Of a DNA stretch of 19,140 bases, positions 1-7,327 are shown in pieces (the first letter of the stretch is position 1; the number at the start of each line of letters is the position of its first letter). The notes below the pieces were generated by a model, which was not told where the DNA came from, ran no database searches, and saw only the letters and a program-made list of their open reading frames with translations. Source of the DNA: Solirubrobacterales bacterium (GTDB lineage Bacteria; Actinomycetota; Thermoleophilia; Solirubrobacterales; Solirubrobacteraceae); assembly GCA_013695395.1 (NCBI GenBank), contig JACDAP010000483.1, forward strand, positions 1-19,140, read 5' to 3'. The position numbers and the translations under genes were made by a program.

Positions 1-1158
1 GCCAACCCCGGCGGCCGGCTCGGCGCCCAGCGCGCGCGCCACACGGCCGTGCAGGCGCTCGGCGAGGGCGAGCAGCTCATCGTCGAGGTAGCCCGGCATG
101 AGTGCGACGGCCGTCCCGTCGACGCTCGCCACCAGCGCGGAGACGGCCTCGTCCTCCAGCGCATCGCTGAGCACCGGCTCGAGCCGGACCTGCTCCTTGC
201 GCCCCTCGGCCCGGAGGACGAGCGCGGTCAGGTGTCCGCCGAGGCCGAAGGGCGCGAGCCGCCGCGCCAGCTCCTCCCCCACGAGCTCCCCGGAGACCAT
301 GGCGGCCAGCACGTCTCCGGCCAGGCGCCGCTCAGTCGTGCCGGCGACCCGGCGGCGCAGGAGCTCGATGGCGCTCGCCGTGACCGCCTGGTGAAGCACC
401 AGCCGATCGAACTCGCCGAGTGCCTCGCCGTCCTTGATCCCGACGATCCAGGCCTGGGGCCGAGCGTCGACCGGCCCGTCGACTGCGGCGACGGGGAGCG
501 CCAGGCCGCGCGCGGCGAGCTCCCCCGCCGCCGGGACGAAGCCGCGTGCGCCGCCCCGCTGCGCCCGCTCCCGCACCTCCCCCGTTATCTCGGAGATCAC
601 CTCCTCGTCCAGGCCGCGCTGGAAGCCGTGGCGTGCGGTGAGCTCCCCCCGCGGGTCGAAGACGAGCACGCTTCCGGCGATCAGGCCGGCGGTCGCCTGC
701 GCGACCGCGTCGAGCCCGCCCCCGGAGAGCACGATCCGCTGCAGCCGTTCCTGGGTGGCGATCGAGCGCTGGAGCACGGCGTACTGCTCGTTGACCAGAC
801 GCACGAACGCCTTCTCGGTGAGCGCGATGAACGGCAGCTCGTAGGGGATCTCGAAGAGCGTGAACCCGCGGTCCTGCGCCTCCTCGACCATGGGGGCCGG
901 CACCGTGTCCAGGCCGAAGCCCACCCCCACCCCGAGGCCTGCCAGGCCGTGCTCGGCCAGCCGGCGCACGTAGGCGCGCTGCTCGGACTCCGAGCCGAGC
1001 CCGAGCCCGGTGGTGAGCAGGAGCTCCCCGCCGGAGAGGAACGGCGTGGGGTCTGAAAGCTCGGAGATGTGGACCCAGCGGACCGGAGCCGAGAGCGCGT
1101 CCTGGCCGCAGAGCACGCGGACGTCGAGGTCCCGCAGAAGATCGCCGAGGCTCAGCAC
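1..1158 (-). CDS. PucR-family transcriptional regulator (partial, C-terminus outside window)
   Basis: The visible 386 codons match a PucR-type regulator. The N-terminal PucR domain opens with SLGDLLRDL and continues VRWVHISEL, then DPTPFLSGGELLLTTG (about residues 3-55), the hallmark of the purine catabolism regulator family. A GAF-like middle section follows (about 150-270, including AWIVGIKDG and LVLHQAVTASAIELLRRR), then the start of the CdaR GGDEF-like region. The C-terminal PucR helix-turn-helix should lie beyond position 1. I chose GTG at 1158 because an in-frame TGA sits directly upstream (1161-1159) and the PucR domain begins immediately. It starts 5 nt after the aminotransferase stop, so the two are probably co-transcribed and the regulator may control that gene in response to an amine or amino-acid metabolite. 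Family identity is confident; ligand and targets are inferred. Confidence 0.9.
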   Translation of the reverse strand, partial: MLSLGDLLRDLDVRVLCGQDALSAPVRWVHISELSDPTPFLSGGELLLTTGLGLGSESEQRAYVRRLAEHGLAGLGVGVGFGLDTVPAPMVEEAQDRGFTLFEIPYELPFIALTEKAFVRLVNEQYAVLQRSIATQERLQRIVLSGGGLDAVAQATAGLIAGSVLVFDPRGELTARHGFQRGLDEEVISEITGEVRERAQRGGARGFVPAAGELAARGLALPVAAVDGPVDARPQAWIVGIKDGEALGEFDRLVLHQAVTASAIELLRRRVAGTTERRLAGDVLAAMVSGELVGEELARRLAPFGLGGHLTALVLRAEGRKEQVRLEPVLSDALEDEAVSALVASVDGTAVALMPGYLDDELLALAERLHGRVARALGAEPAAGVG

Positions 1159-1163
1159 TCAGC

Positions 1164-2540
1164 TCACGCCAGCATGCGCTTGGTGGCGGCCTCCAGCACG
1201 GGGCGCAGGACGCTCTCGATCTCCGCGAACTCCTCCGGCCCGCTGATGAGCGGCGGCGAGAGCTGGATGACCGGGTCGCCGCGGTCGTCGGCACGGCAGA
1301 TCAGGCCCTTCTCGAAGAGCTCGCTCGAGAGGAAGCCGCGCAGCAGCGACTCGGACTCCGCGTCGTTGAAGCTCTCCCGCGTGTCGCGGTCCTTGACGAG
1401 CTCGATGGCCTGGAAGTACCCGGCCCCGCGCACGTCACCGACGATCGGGATGTCGCGCAGCGAATCGAGCATCGCCCGGAAGTCGCCCTCGTGCGCGCGG
1501 ACGTTCTCGAGGATCCCCTCGTCCTCGAAGACGTCGAGGTTCGCCATCGCGACCGCCGCGCACATCGGGTGCCCGCCCCAGGTGAAGCCGTGCGTGAAGG
1601 AGGTGTTGCCCTCGAGGAACGGCTCCATGATCCGGTCGGAGGCGATGACCGCGCCCATCGGGGCGTAGGAGGAGGTGAGGCCCTTGGCCGTCGTGATGAT
1701 GTCTGGCTGGTAGCCGAAGCGCTCGGCTCCGAAGTAGGTGCCGAGGCGCCCCCAGGAGCAGATGACCTCGTCGCTGATGAAGAGCACGTCGTGCTCGTCG
1801 CAGATCTCGCGCACGCGCTGGAAGTAGCCCTCGGGCGGGGTGAAGCAGCCGCCGGCATTCTGGACGGGCTCCATGATCACCGCGGCGACCGTGTCGGGGC
1901 CCTCGAAGAGGATCCGCTGCTCGACCGCCTCGGCGAGGTTCTCCGCCCCGTAGCCCGGGGGCAGGCGGTACAGGTTCGTGTTCGGCACGTGACAGCCCCC
2001 CGGCATCAGCGGCTCGTAGGGCTGGCGCAGGTTCGTGATCCCGGTGGCGGCCAGGGCGCCCATGCTCGTGCCGTGGTAGGCCACCTCGCGGGCGATGATC
2101 TTCGTCTTGTTCGGCTTGCCGTTCAGCTTGTGGAACTGGCGCACGAGCTTGATCGCGGACTCCACGGACTCCCCGCCGCCGCTCGTGAAGAAGACGCGGT
2201 TGAGGTCCCCGGGGGCCAGACCGGCGATGCGGGCGGCGAGCTCGATGGCGCGCGGGTGGGCGTAGGACCAGTTCGTGAAGAAGCCGAGCTCGGCGGCCTG
2301 GTCAGCCCCGGCCTGGGCGACGTCCTGGCGGCCGTGCCCGATGTTCACGCAGAAGAGCGCGGAGAGCCCGTCGAAGTACTTCTTGCCGTGCTCGTCCCAG
2401 ACGTGGCAGCCCTCGCCGCGGACGATGATCGGGATCTCCGCCCCGGCGTCGTAGGCGCCCATGCGGGAGAAGTGCAGCCAGAGGTGGCGCTTGGCGAGCG
2501 CCTGGAGGTCGGTGGCGGGGTGTGCGGCGGGCGTGGCCAT
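1164..2540 (-). CDS. Class III (omega-type) PLP-dependent aminotransferase
   Basis: This 458-residue protein belongs to the class III aminotransferases, which move an amino group from an omega-amine or amino acid to pyruvate or 2-oxoglutarate using pyridoxal phosphate. Visible motifs are the N-terminal HLWLHFSRMGAY and YFDGLSALFCVNIGHG, the phosphate-binding region SGGGESVESAIKL (120-132), YHGTS (155-159), ISDEVI with the cofactor-pairing Asp257, and TTAKGLTSS with the Schiff-base Lys286. Length is normal. The closest named relatives are beta-alanine:pyruvate and putrescine/diamine:pyruvate transaminases; the true substrate cannot be read from sequence. Start ATG 2540 is backed by an AAAGGAAC ribosome site at 2545-2552. 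The PucR regulator follows 5 nt downstream, consistent with a small amine or amino-acid catabolic operon. Confidence 0.93.
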   Translation of the reverse strand: MATPAAHPATDLQALAKRHLWLHFSRMGAYDAGAEIPIIVRGEGCHVWDEHGKKYFDGLSALFCVNIGHGRQDVAQAGADQAAELGFFTNWSYAHPRAIELAARIAGLAPGDLNRVFFTSGGGESVESAIKLVRQFHKLNGKPNKTKIIAREVAYHGTSMGALAATGITNLRQPYEPLMPGGCHVPNTNLYRLPPGYGAENLAEAVEQRILFEGPDTVAAVIMEPVQNAGGCFTPPEGYFQRVREICDEHDVLFISDEVICSWGRLGTYFGAERFGYQPDIITTAKGLTSSYAPMGAVIASDRIMEPFLEGNTSFTHGFTWGGHPMCAAVAMANLDVFEDEGILENVRAHEGDFRAMLDSLRDIPIVGDVRGAGYFQAIELVKDRDTRESFNDAESESLLRGFLSSELFEKGLICRADDRGDPVIQLSPPLISGPEEFAEIESVLRPVLEAATKRMLA

Positions 2541-2659
2541 GAGGGTTCCTTTGTCCGTTCCGTCGTCCTGACCGTCGATCTGGACAACGCTACCTGGGGC
2601 GCAGCGTAGGTTCCAGGCCGCTGCCGGAACGGAGCGCGCTCGGCCGGTATGTTCGCCAG
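2541..2659. promoter_or_regulatory. Divergent intergenic region, aminotransferase / hydrolase
   Basis: This 119-bp gap must carry both divergent promoters. On the plus strand a TATGTT hexamer (2648-2653) lies exactly 6 nt before the hydrolase ATG, the spacing expected of a leaderless actinobacterial transcript. No Shine-Dalgarno-like sequence precedes that ATG. On the minus strand the aminotransferase has a good ribosome site (2545-2552), but I could not fix its promoter. No strong inverted repeat was seen. Confidence 0.45.
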
Positions 2660-3460
2660 ATGGGTCTCGTGCATCACCGTCAAGGCTCCGGAGAGCCGCT
2701 CGTCCTCGTCCACGGCGTCGGCAGCCGCTGGCAGGTCTGGGAGCCGGTCATCGACGCACTCGCCGCCCACCACGACGTCTTCGCCGTCGACCTCCCGGGC
2801 TTCGGCGGGAGCGCCCCGGACGGGACGGTTCCCTCGATCGAAGGGCAGTCCGAGCGGCTCGAGCGCTTCTTCGCGGAGGAGGGGCTCGATCGCCCGCACG
2901 TCGCGGGCAACTCGATGGGCGGCGCGATCGCGCTGGAGCTCGCGCGGCGGGGCAGCGTCCGGAGCGCGACAGGCGTCTCACCGGCCGGCTTCTGGACCCG
3001 GCAGGAGCGCGAGTGGTGCATCCGCACCTTGCAGGCCACGGCGACCCTGCTCCCGCTGATCCGTCCGGTGCTGCCCGCCCTGGTGGCCACCGGCCTGGGC
3101 CGGACCCTGCTCTTCGCGCAGCTCTTCCGCAAGCCGTGGAAGCTCGGCGCGCAGGAATCGGTCGACACGGTCGACGCGCTGATGGGCGCCGCGTCCTGGG
3201 AGGAGGCGCTCGAGCAGTTCCGCGGACACACGTTCCACGACGCGCAGGAGCTGCGCGGCGTGCCGGTCACGATCGCCTGGGGCGACCACGACTACCTGCT
3301 GCTGCCCCGTCAGCGCGACCGCGCGCGCAGGGTGCTGCCCTGGGCAAGGCACGTGGAGCTCCCGGGCTGCGGCCACGTGCCGTTCGCCGACGACCCCGAG
3401 CTGCTGGCGACGGTCCTGCTCGCGGGCGCCCGGTCGAAGCCGCTGACCGCGGTGCGCTGA
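2660..3460 (+). CDS. Alpha/beta-fold hydrolase
   Basis: A 266-residue single-domain alpha/beta hydrolase. The oxyanion-hole motif LVLVHGVGS is at about 14-22. The nucleophile elbow GNSMGG has Ser85. The acid is probably Asp211 in WGDHDY (Asp209 is the alternative), and the catalytic base is His239 in GCGHVPF. The order and spacing fit the serine esterase/epoxide hydrolase/MhpC-like superfamily; the substrate is unknown. No signal peptide is visible, so it is probably cytoplasmic. An ATG at 2649 is in another frame; the correct start is 2660, which has no ribosome site but has a -10-like hexamer 6 nt upstream. The gene converges with the DMT transporter, leaving only 12 bp between the stops, and no clear terminator hairpin is present there. 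Confidence 0.93.
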   Translation: MGLVHHRQGSGEPLVLVHGVGSRWQVWEPVIDALAAHHDVFAVDLPGFGGSAPDGTVPSIEGQSERLERFFAEEGLDRPHVAGNSMGGAIALELARRGSVRSATGVSPAGFWTRQEREWCIRTLQATATLLPLIRPVLPALVATGLGRTLLFAQLFRKPWKLGAQESVDTVDALMGAASWEEALEQFRGHTFHDAQELRGVPVTIAWGDHDYLLLPRQRDRARRVLPWARHVELPGCGHVPFADDPELLATVLLAGARSKPLTAVR

Positions 3461-3472
3461 GGCTGAGCGGCC

Positions 3473-4375
3473 CTAGGCGGCGAGGACCGCGGACCCCGCG
3501 GGAGCCTCGGCGCGCTTGGCCGAGGAGAGCGGCGCGGGCATCAGCGCGGACGCGACGATGACCATCACGAAGGCGACGGCCTGGACGGCGATGCCGAACG
3601 CGTCAGTCGCCATCGGGTCACCGAAGACGATGATCCCACCGGCGATGCCGGAGATGTTGGCGGCGGTGCCGGTGACGGCGATGACCGAGACGGCTCCACC
3701 GTCCTGCAGGGCCTTGGCCGACGAGTAGAAGGCGACGACCGAGGCGGCGAGGCAGACCCAGAGCCACGGCGAGAGCAGCACGGCGAGGAGGCCGTCGCTG
3801 ACGATGCCGGTCATCGCCTTGATGGCCACGTCGGAGACGCCGAAGAGGACGCCGGCCGCGGCGCCGAGCATGACGCCGTGGTGCTCGCTGCCGCCGATGC
3901 CGGTCCGCGGCCCGAGGATCAGCAGGCCGCCGAGCCCGAAGAGCCCGGCCTCGAAGGCGATCATGGCGGAGACGCTGAAGGAGGAATGCGACCCGCCCGA
4001 CTGCGGGAGCGTGACCACGAGCGTGATGAGGCCGACGGCGGTGAGGATGAGGCCGATCGCCTGCCGCCGCCCGACGCTGATGCCGAAGATCCGGTCGGCC
4101 ATCACGGCGATCAGCACGACGCCGCCGGCGAGAACGACCTGCACGGTGCTCATCGGCGCGAGGGCGAGCGCGGCGACGTGAAAGATGAAGGCGGTGAGTG
4201 CGACGACCATCCCGATCGCGAACCACTTCTGCGAGAAGAGCGACTTGCCGCTGCGCAGCGGGTGCCGCACGTCGACCGGACAGGCCTCGCACGCTCCCTT
4301 GTGCTTCAGGAAGAAGCCGACGTTGGTGACGATGGCGCACAGGAGCGCGAGCAGGATGCCGAGTTCAAGAGTCAT
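3473..4375 (-). CDS. DMT-superfamily membrane transporter (NIPA/EamA-like)
   Basis: A 300-residue polytopic membrane protein, about nine to ten hydrophobic helices from LELGILLALLCAIVTNVGFFL onward. The repeated Gly/Ala-rich helices (MSTVQVVLAGGVVLIAVMADRIFG, AIGLILTAVGLITLVVTL, AFGIAVQAVAFVMVIVASALM) are typical of the drug/metabolite transporter superfamily, closest in style to the NIPA magnesium-transporter/EamA branch. A Cys pair (C29, C32, in GACEACPVDV) sits in the first loop. The frame is open upstream to 4582, but I place the start at ATG 4375 because the hydrophobic N-terminus begins there and the upstream extension is Arg-rich and untransporter-like. The transported substrate is unknown; a magnesium role is only a family-level possibility. 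Confidence 0.8.
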   Translation of the reverse strand: MTLELGILLALLCAIVTNVGFFLKHKGACEACPVDVRHPLRSGKSLFSQKWFAIGMVVALTAFIFHVAALALAPMSTVQVVLAGGVVLIAVMADRIFGISVGRRQAIGLILTAVGLITLVVTLPQSGGSHSSFSVSAMIAFEAGLFGLGGLLILGPRTGIGGSEHHGVMLGAAAGVLFGVSDVAIKAMTGIVSDGLLAVLLSPWLWVCLAASVVAFYSSAKALQDGGAVSVIAVTGTAANISGIAGGIIVFGDPMATDAFGIAVQAVAFVMVIVASALMPAPLSSAKRAEAPAGSAVLAA

Positions 4376-4524
4376 AGATGAGAAGCGACGGGCGCGGGAG
4401 TGGGTTTTTGCACCGGTGGCGCGTCCCTCTCCCTTGTCGGCACACAACCCCGCGGGGCTTGACCGGTCACGTCGTGCATCGAACGGTAGCGAGAACATCC
4501 GGCTATGACGCCGGTCGTTGTCAG
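4376..4524. promoter_or_regulatory. Divergent intergenic region, DMT transporter / HAD protein
   Basis: About 150 bp between two divergent starts. It holds two perfect 10-bp palindromes, CCCCGCGGGG (4448-4457) and TGACCGGTCA (4460-4469), only 2 bp apart, which could be operator half-sites or chance in GC-rich DNA. No convincing -35/-10 pair was identified on either strand, and neither start has a strong Shine-Dalgarno sequence. Confidence 0.3.
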
Positions 4525-5043
4525 ATGGCACGATCACGTGCGTCCGTGGTCGCAGATCCTGCACAGAACGGGGCACTTCCACTGCTGCTCGTCGACATCG
4601 ACGGCGTCATCTCGCTGTGGGGCGGCCCGCCGTTGAGCGCGACTTTAGGCGCGTACACGCTCGTCGACGGGGTGCCGCATGCGCTCTCCCACGTCGCCGC
4701 GAATCATCTGGCGGGCCTCGCGGACGTGTTCGAGCTCGTCTGGTGCAGTGGCTGGGAGGACCGGGCCAACGACCACCTCCCCCGGCTGGTCGGGCTCGGC
4801 CCGTTCCCGTTCCTGCGATTCGGACCCCCGGGCGAGCGAGAGCACTGGAAGCTCGGGGCGATCGACGCGTTCGCCGGTCCCGACCGGCCCCTGGCCTGGA
4901 TCGACGACGACCTGCCACCCGCCTGCCACGCGTGGGCCGCGGCACGGCCTGGCCCGGCACTGCTGGTGGAGACCGACCCCGCCCACGGAGCGCTCGCCCG
5001 GGACGCCGAGGCACTGCGAGGCTGGGCGCAGTCGCTTCGCTGA
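4525..5043 (+). CDS. HAD-fold hydrolase-like protein
   Basis: A 172-residue protein with the haloacid-dehalogenase skeleton. LLLVDIDGVIS carries the nucleophile/acid pair Asp24/Asp26 (motif I). ELVWCSGWEDRAN supplies Ser75 for motif II. Lys99 in EHWKLGAID fits motif III, and AWIDDDLP with Asp117-119 is motif IV. There is no room for a large cap domain, so it resembles the compact HAD proteins of actinobacteria, some of which are annotated as HAD domains linked to nucleic-acid repair. The frame is open from 4378, but ATG 4525 is preferred because the upstream part is Arg-rich and non-conserved in style; GTG codons slightly further in are alternatives. It converges on the cupin gene with 57 bp between the stops. 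Substrate unknown. Confidence 0.75.
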   Translation: MARSRASVVADPAQNGALPLLLVDIDGVISLWGGPPLSATLGAYTLVDGVPHALSHVAANHLAGLADVFELVWCSGWEDRANDHLPRLVGLGPFPFLRFGPPGEREHWKLGAIDAFAGPDRPLAWIDDDLPPACHAWAAARPGPALLVETDPAHGALARDAEALRGWAQSLR

Positions 5044-5100
5044 CCTACGAGGCAGCCCCGAGGACGGCGGGCGGAGCTCAGCCGATCCGCACGGTGCCGC

Positions 5101-5469
5101 TCAGCGCTCCGGCTCGGCGACCGTCAGCGGGCCACCGGCATCGCCGGTGTTGACCGTGCCGATGCGCTCGATGAGCAGCACGTGGCAGGGCTCGGCCGCG
5201 TACGGGCAGTGCTCGACCCCCGCCGGGACGACGTAGAGCTCCCCAGGCCCGAGCTCGACGTCCGGAGCGTCACGCAGGCGCAGCGTCATCCGGCCGTCGA
5301 TGACCAGGAAGAAGTCGTCGGTGTCCGCGTGCGCGTGCCACGGGAATTCCCCGTGGATCCGAGCGACGAGCAGCTTGTTGTCGTTGTAGGTGCCGACCCG
5401 GGCGGGCTGGTACGGGCCCGGGAGGTCTGCGAGGGCGGCGGCGACGTCGACCGCGCCTCCCGCGTCCAT
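5101..5469 (-). CDS. Small single-domain cupin protein
   Basis: A 122-residue cupin. Motif 1 is EFPWHAHADTDDFFLVIDG, with metal ligands His45 and His47 and an Asp at 51 or 52 where the canonical motif has Glu. Motif 2 is LGPGELYVVPAGVEHCP, ending in ligand His87. The short barrel fits the cupin_2 family, which often isomerises sugars, oxidises small molecules or senses ligands. Its ATG overlaps the upstream FmdB-like gene's stop by one base (TGATG at 5471-5467), so translation is probably coupled and the pair is co-transcribed. Reaction unknown. The Asp-for-Glu change may alter metal preference. Confidence 0.85.
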   Translation of the reverse strand: MDAGGAVDVAAALADLPGPYQPARVGTYNDNKLLVARIHGEFPWHAHADTDDFFLVIDGRMTLRLRDAPDVELGPGELYVVPAGVEHCPYAAEPCHVLLIERIGTVNTGDAGGPLTVAEPER

Positions 5470-5870
5470 CAGGCCGCGGTGTCCTTCTTCTTGGCGGCGG
5501 ACTTCTCACCCTTCGGCTTGGACTCCTTCGCGGAGGAGGAGTCACCGGAGGAGTCCGACGACGACGAGCCGCTGCTGCTCGAGTCCGACGAGGACGAACT
5601 CTCGGCCGTCCGCTTGTCGCGCTTCTCCTGCTGCTTGTCGCTGTGGTCCTGCGCGCCGCTCTCCGCGGAGCGCTCGAGCTCGCGGTTGCGGGTCCGCGTG
5701 CCGTAGTCCGTGTTGTGGAAGCCCTTGCCCTTGAAGTGGATCGCGGGCGCGTGGAAGACCTTCTTCACCGGCACACCCGTCTCCGGATCGTGCGTGAGCG
5801 TGGCGTCCGAGAAGCTCTGCAGCACGTCGAACGTGGTGCCGTCGGGACGGCGATACTCGTAGATCGGCAT
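5469..5870 (-). CDS. FmdB-like small protein lacking the zinc cysteines
   Basis: A 133-residue protein. Residues 1-60 follow the FmdB/CxxC_CxxC_SSSS zinc-ribbon family closely in layout (MPIYEYRRPDG, then FDVLQSFSD, then DPETGVPVKKVF, ending IHFKGKGFHNTDYG). The four zinc-binding cysteines of the family are absent: the first pair is replaced in RRPDG and the second in DPETG. The C-terminal half is a low-complexity tail rich in Ser, Asp, Lys and Glu, probably disordered. Start ATG 5870 has a TAGACT hexamer 9 nt upstream on the minus strand, and a CIRCE-like repeat lies 27 nt upstream. FmdB proteins are usually called regulatory; a zinc-free version may have a different role. Family assignment is by pattern only. 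Confidence 0.75.
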   Translation of the reverse strand: MPIYEYRRPDGTTFDVLQSFSDATLTHDPETGVPVKKVFHAPAIHFKGKGFHNTDYGTRTRNRELERSAESGAQDHSDKQQEKRDKRTAESSSSSDSSSSGSSSSDSSGDSSSAKESKPKGEKSAAKKKDTAA

Positions 5871-5879
5871 ACGCAGATC

Positions 5880-5885
5880 AGTCTA
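5880..5885 (-). promoter_or_regulatory. Putative -10 hexamer of the FmdB-like/cupin operon
   Basis: TAGACT on the minus strand, 9 nt upstream of the FmdB-like ATG, fits the actinobacterial TANNNT -10 pattern and would give a very short or absent 5' leader. The CIRCE-like repeat begins 12 bp further upstream, placing it within the promoter. Confidence 0.4.
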
Positions 5886-5896
5886 GCCGGGCACGC

Positions 5897-5923
5897 CTGG
5901 CACTCCCCCGGAGAGAGTGCCAG
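5897..5923. promoter_or_regulatory. CIRCE-type inverted repeat (putative HrcA operator)
   Basis: CTGGCACTC, nine bases, GAGTGCCAG: a perfect 9-bp inverted repeat with 9-bp spacer. It contains the invariant GCACTC-N9-GAGTGC core of CIRCE, the operator of the heat-shock repressor HrcA. It lies between the divergent FmdB-like gene and glyS. Its right arm overlaps GTGCCA (5917-5922), which sits 17 bp before the glyS -10 candidate, so a bound repressor should block the glyS promoter and possibly the other one. No groES, groEL, dnaK or hrcA is in the window. Confidence 0.75.
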
Positions 5924-5945
5924 CGCGAGGGCCGGAGAGTAGGCT
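5917..5945 (+). promoter_or_regulatory. Putative leaderless promoter of glyS
   Basis: A -35-like GTGCCA (5917-5922), a 17-bp spacer and a -10-like TAGGCT (5940-5945) are followed by exactly 6 nt and the glyS ATG. This is the geometry of a leaderless transcript, and no ribosome-binding site is present. The -35 lies inside the right arm of the CIRCE-like element. Confidence 0.5.
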
Positions 5946-5951
5946 CGGCGG

Positions 5952-7322
5952 ATGGCCGAAGACGCAGTGACCATGGACAAGATCGTCGCGCTCTGCAAGC
6001 GTCGCGGCTTCGTCTTCGCCTCCAGCGACATCTACGGCGGCATGAGCGCGGCCTACGACTACGGGCACTACGGCGTCCTGCTGAAAGGTAACGTGAAGAA
6101 CGAGTGGTGGCGGGCGATGCTCTCCGAGCGCGACGACGTCGTGGCGATCGACTCGGCGATCATCCAGCACCCGAAGGTGTGGGAGGCCTCCGGCCATCTC
6201 GCCGGGTTCACCGACCCGCTCGTGGACTGCAAGACCTGCAAGGCGCGCTTTCGCGCCGACCACCTGGAGGAGCGCGCGGTGGGCCTCGAATGCCCGCGCA
6301 AGCCGAGCAAGCTGCCGGGCGAAGGCCCCGACTGCGACCTCACTCCCGCGCGTGACTTCAACCTGATGCTGAAGACGACGATCGGCGCCGTCGAGGAGAC
6401 CGGCTCGATCGCCTACCTGCGCCCCGAGACCGCACAGGGCATCTTCATCAACTTCAAGAACGCCCTGCAGTCGCTGCGCGTCAAGCCGCCGTTCGGCATC
6501 GCCCAGGTCGGCAAGTCCTTCCGGAACGAGATCACGACGAAGAACTTCGTCTTCCGGATGCGTGAGTTCGAGCAGATGGAGATGGAGTTCTTCGTGCCGC
6601 CCGCCGAGGCGCCGCAGTGGTACGAGAGCTGGAAGGCCGAACGCTTCGACTGGTACCAGCGCCTCGGCATCCGCCCCGACCACCTGCGCTTGCGCGAGCA
6701 CGACGCGGACGAGCTCTCGCACTACTCGAGCGGCACCGCCGACGTGGAGTACCTGTTCCCGATGGGCTGGTCGGAGCTCGAGGGCGTCGCCAACCGCGGG
6801 AACTTCGACCTCACCCAGCACGCCGAGCACTCCGGGGAGAAGCTCGAGTACTTCGACCAGCCCACGGGCGAGCGGTACGTGCCGCACGTCATCGAGCCCG
6901 CCGCGGGCGCCGACCGGGCGATGCTCGCCTTCCTCGCGGACGCCTACGACGAGGACGAGATCGGCGGCGAGAAGCGCACGGTGCTCAAGCTTCACCCGCG
7001 CCTGGCTCCCGTGAAGGTCGCCGTCTTCCCGCTGCTGCGCAAGGACGGGCACCCGGAGCTCGCCCGCGAGCTCTTCGCCGCCCTGCGCGGGACGATGCAA
7101 GCCGAGTACGACGACGGTGGCGCGATCGGCAAGCGCTACCGCCGGCAGGACGAGATCGGCACGCCGTTCTGCGTGACCGTCGACCACCAGTCCCTCGAGG
7201 ACGGCACGGTCACGGTGCGTGAGCGCGATTCGCTCACCCAGGAACGCGTCCACCGTGACGAGCTGGTCGGGCACCTCGCCGCCCGCCTGGCCGCGCCCTG
7301 GCGCTCACCCAAGCTGGGCTGA
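5952..7322 (+). CDS. glyS: Glycyl-tRNA synthetase, class II, homodimeric (alpha2) type
   Basis: A 456-residue cytoplasmic enzyme that charges tRNA-Gly with glycine (EC 6.1.1.14). It is the single-chain archaeal/eukaryotic-like form, not the alpha2beta2 GlyQ/GlyS form. Visible landmarks: the N-terminal SSDIYGGMSAAYDYGHYG (24-41) and a Cys-bearing insertion with C93, C96, C114 and C128. LRPETAQGIFINF (156-168), class II motif 2 FRNEI (190-194), the glycine-pocket HYSSGTADVEYLFPMGWSELEG region and motif 3 with GADR (319-322, usually GLDR or GVDR) follow. The anticodon-binding domain spans about 350-450 (VKVAVFPLL). Length is typical of actinobacteria. ATG 5952 is chosen on promoter geometry; Met8 is an alternative. 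It stands alone, with the repeat-rich ATPase promoter starting within 6 bp of its stop. Confidence 0.97.
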   Translation: MAEDAVTMDKIVALCKRRGFVFASSDIYGGMSAAYDYGHYGVLLKGNVKNEWWRAMLSERDDVVAIDSAIIQHPKVWEASGHLAGFTDPLVDCKTCKARFRADHLEERAVGLECPRKPSKLPGEGPDCDLTPARDFNLMLKTTIGAVEETGSIAYLRPETAQGIFINFKNALQSLRVKPPFGIAQVGKSFRNEITTKNFVFRMREFEQMEMEFFVPPAEAPQWYESWKAERFDWYQRLGIRPDHLRLREHDADELSHYSSGTADVEYLFPMGWSELEGVANRGNFDLTQHAEHSGEKLEYFDQPTGERYVPHVIEPAAGADRAMLAFLADAYDEDEIGGEKRTVLKLHPRLAPVKVAVFPLLRKDGHPELARELFAALRGTMQAEYDDGGAIGKRYRRQDEIGTPFCVTVDHQSLEDGTVTVRERDSLTQERVHRDELVGHLAARLAAPWRSPKLG

Positions 7323-7327
7323 AGGCA

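Noticed and set aside
49..1056. 335-codon plus-strand frame at the left edge
   Set aside because: Antisense to the PucR regulator, whose N-terminal domain is unambiguous on the minus strand.
5883..7274. 463-codon minus-strand frame opposite glyS
   Set aside because: Antisense to a complete glycyl-tRNA synthetase; composition is typical of a shadow frame and no domain is visible.
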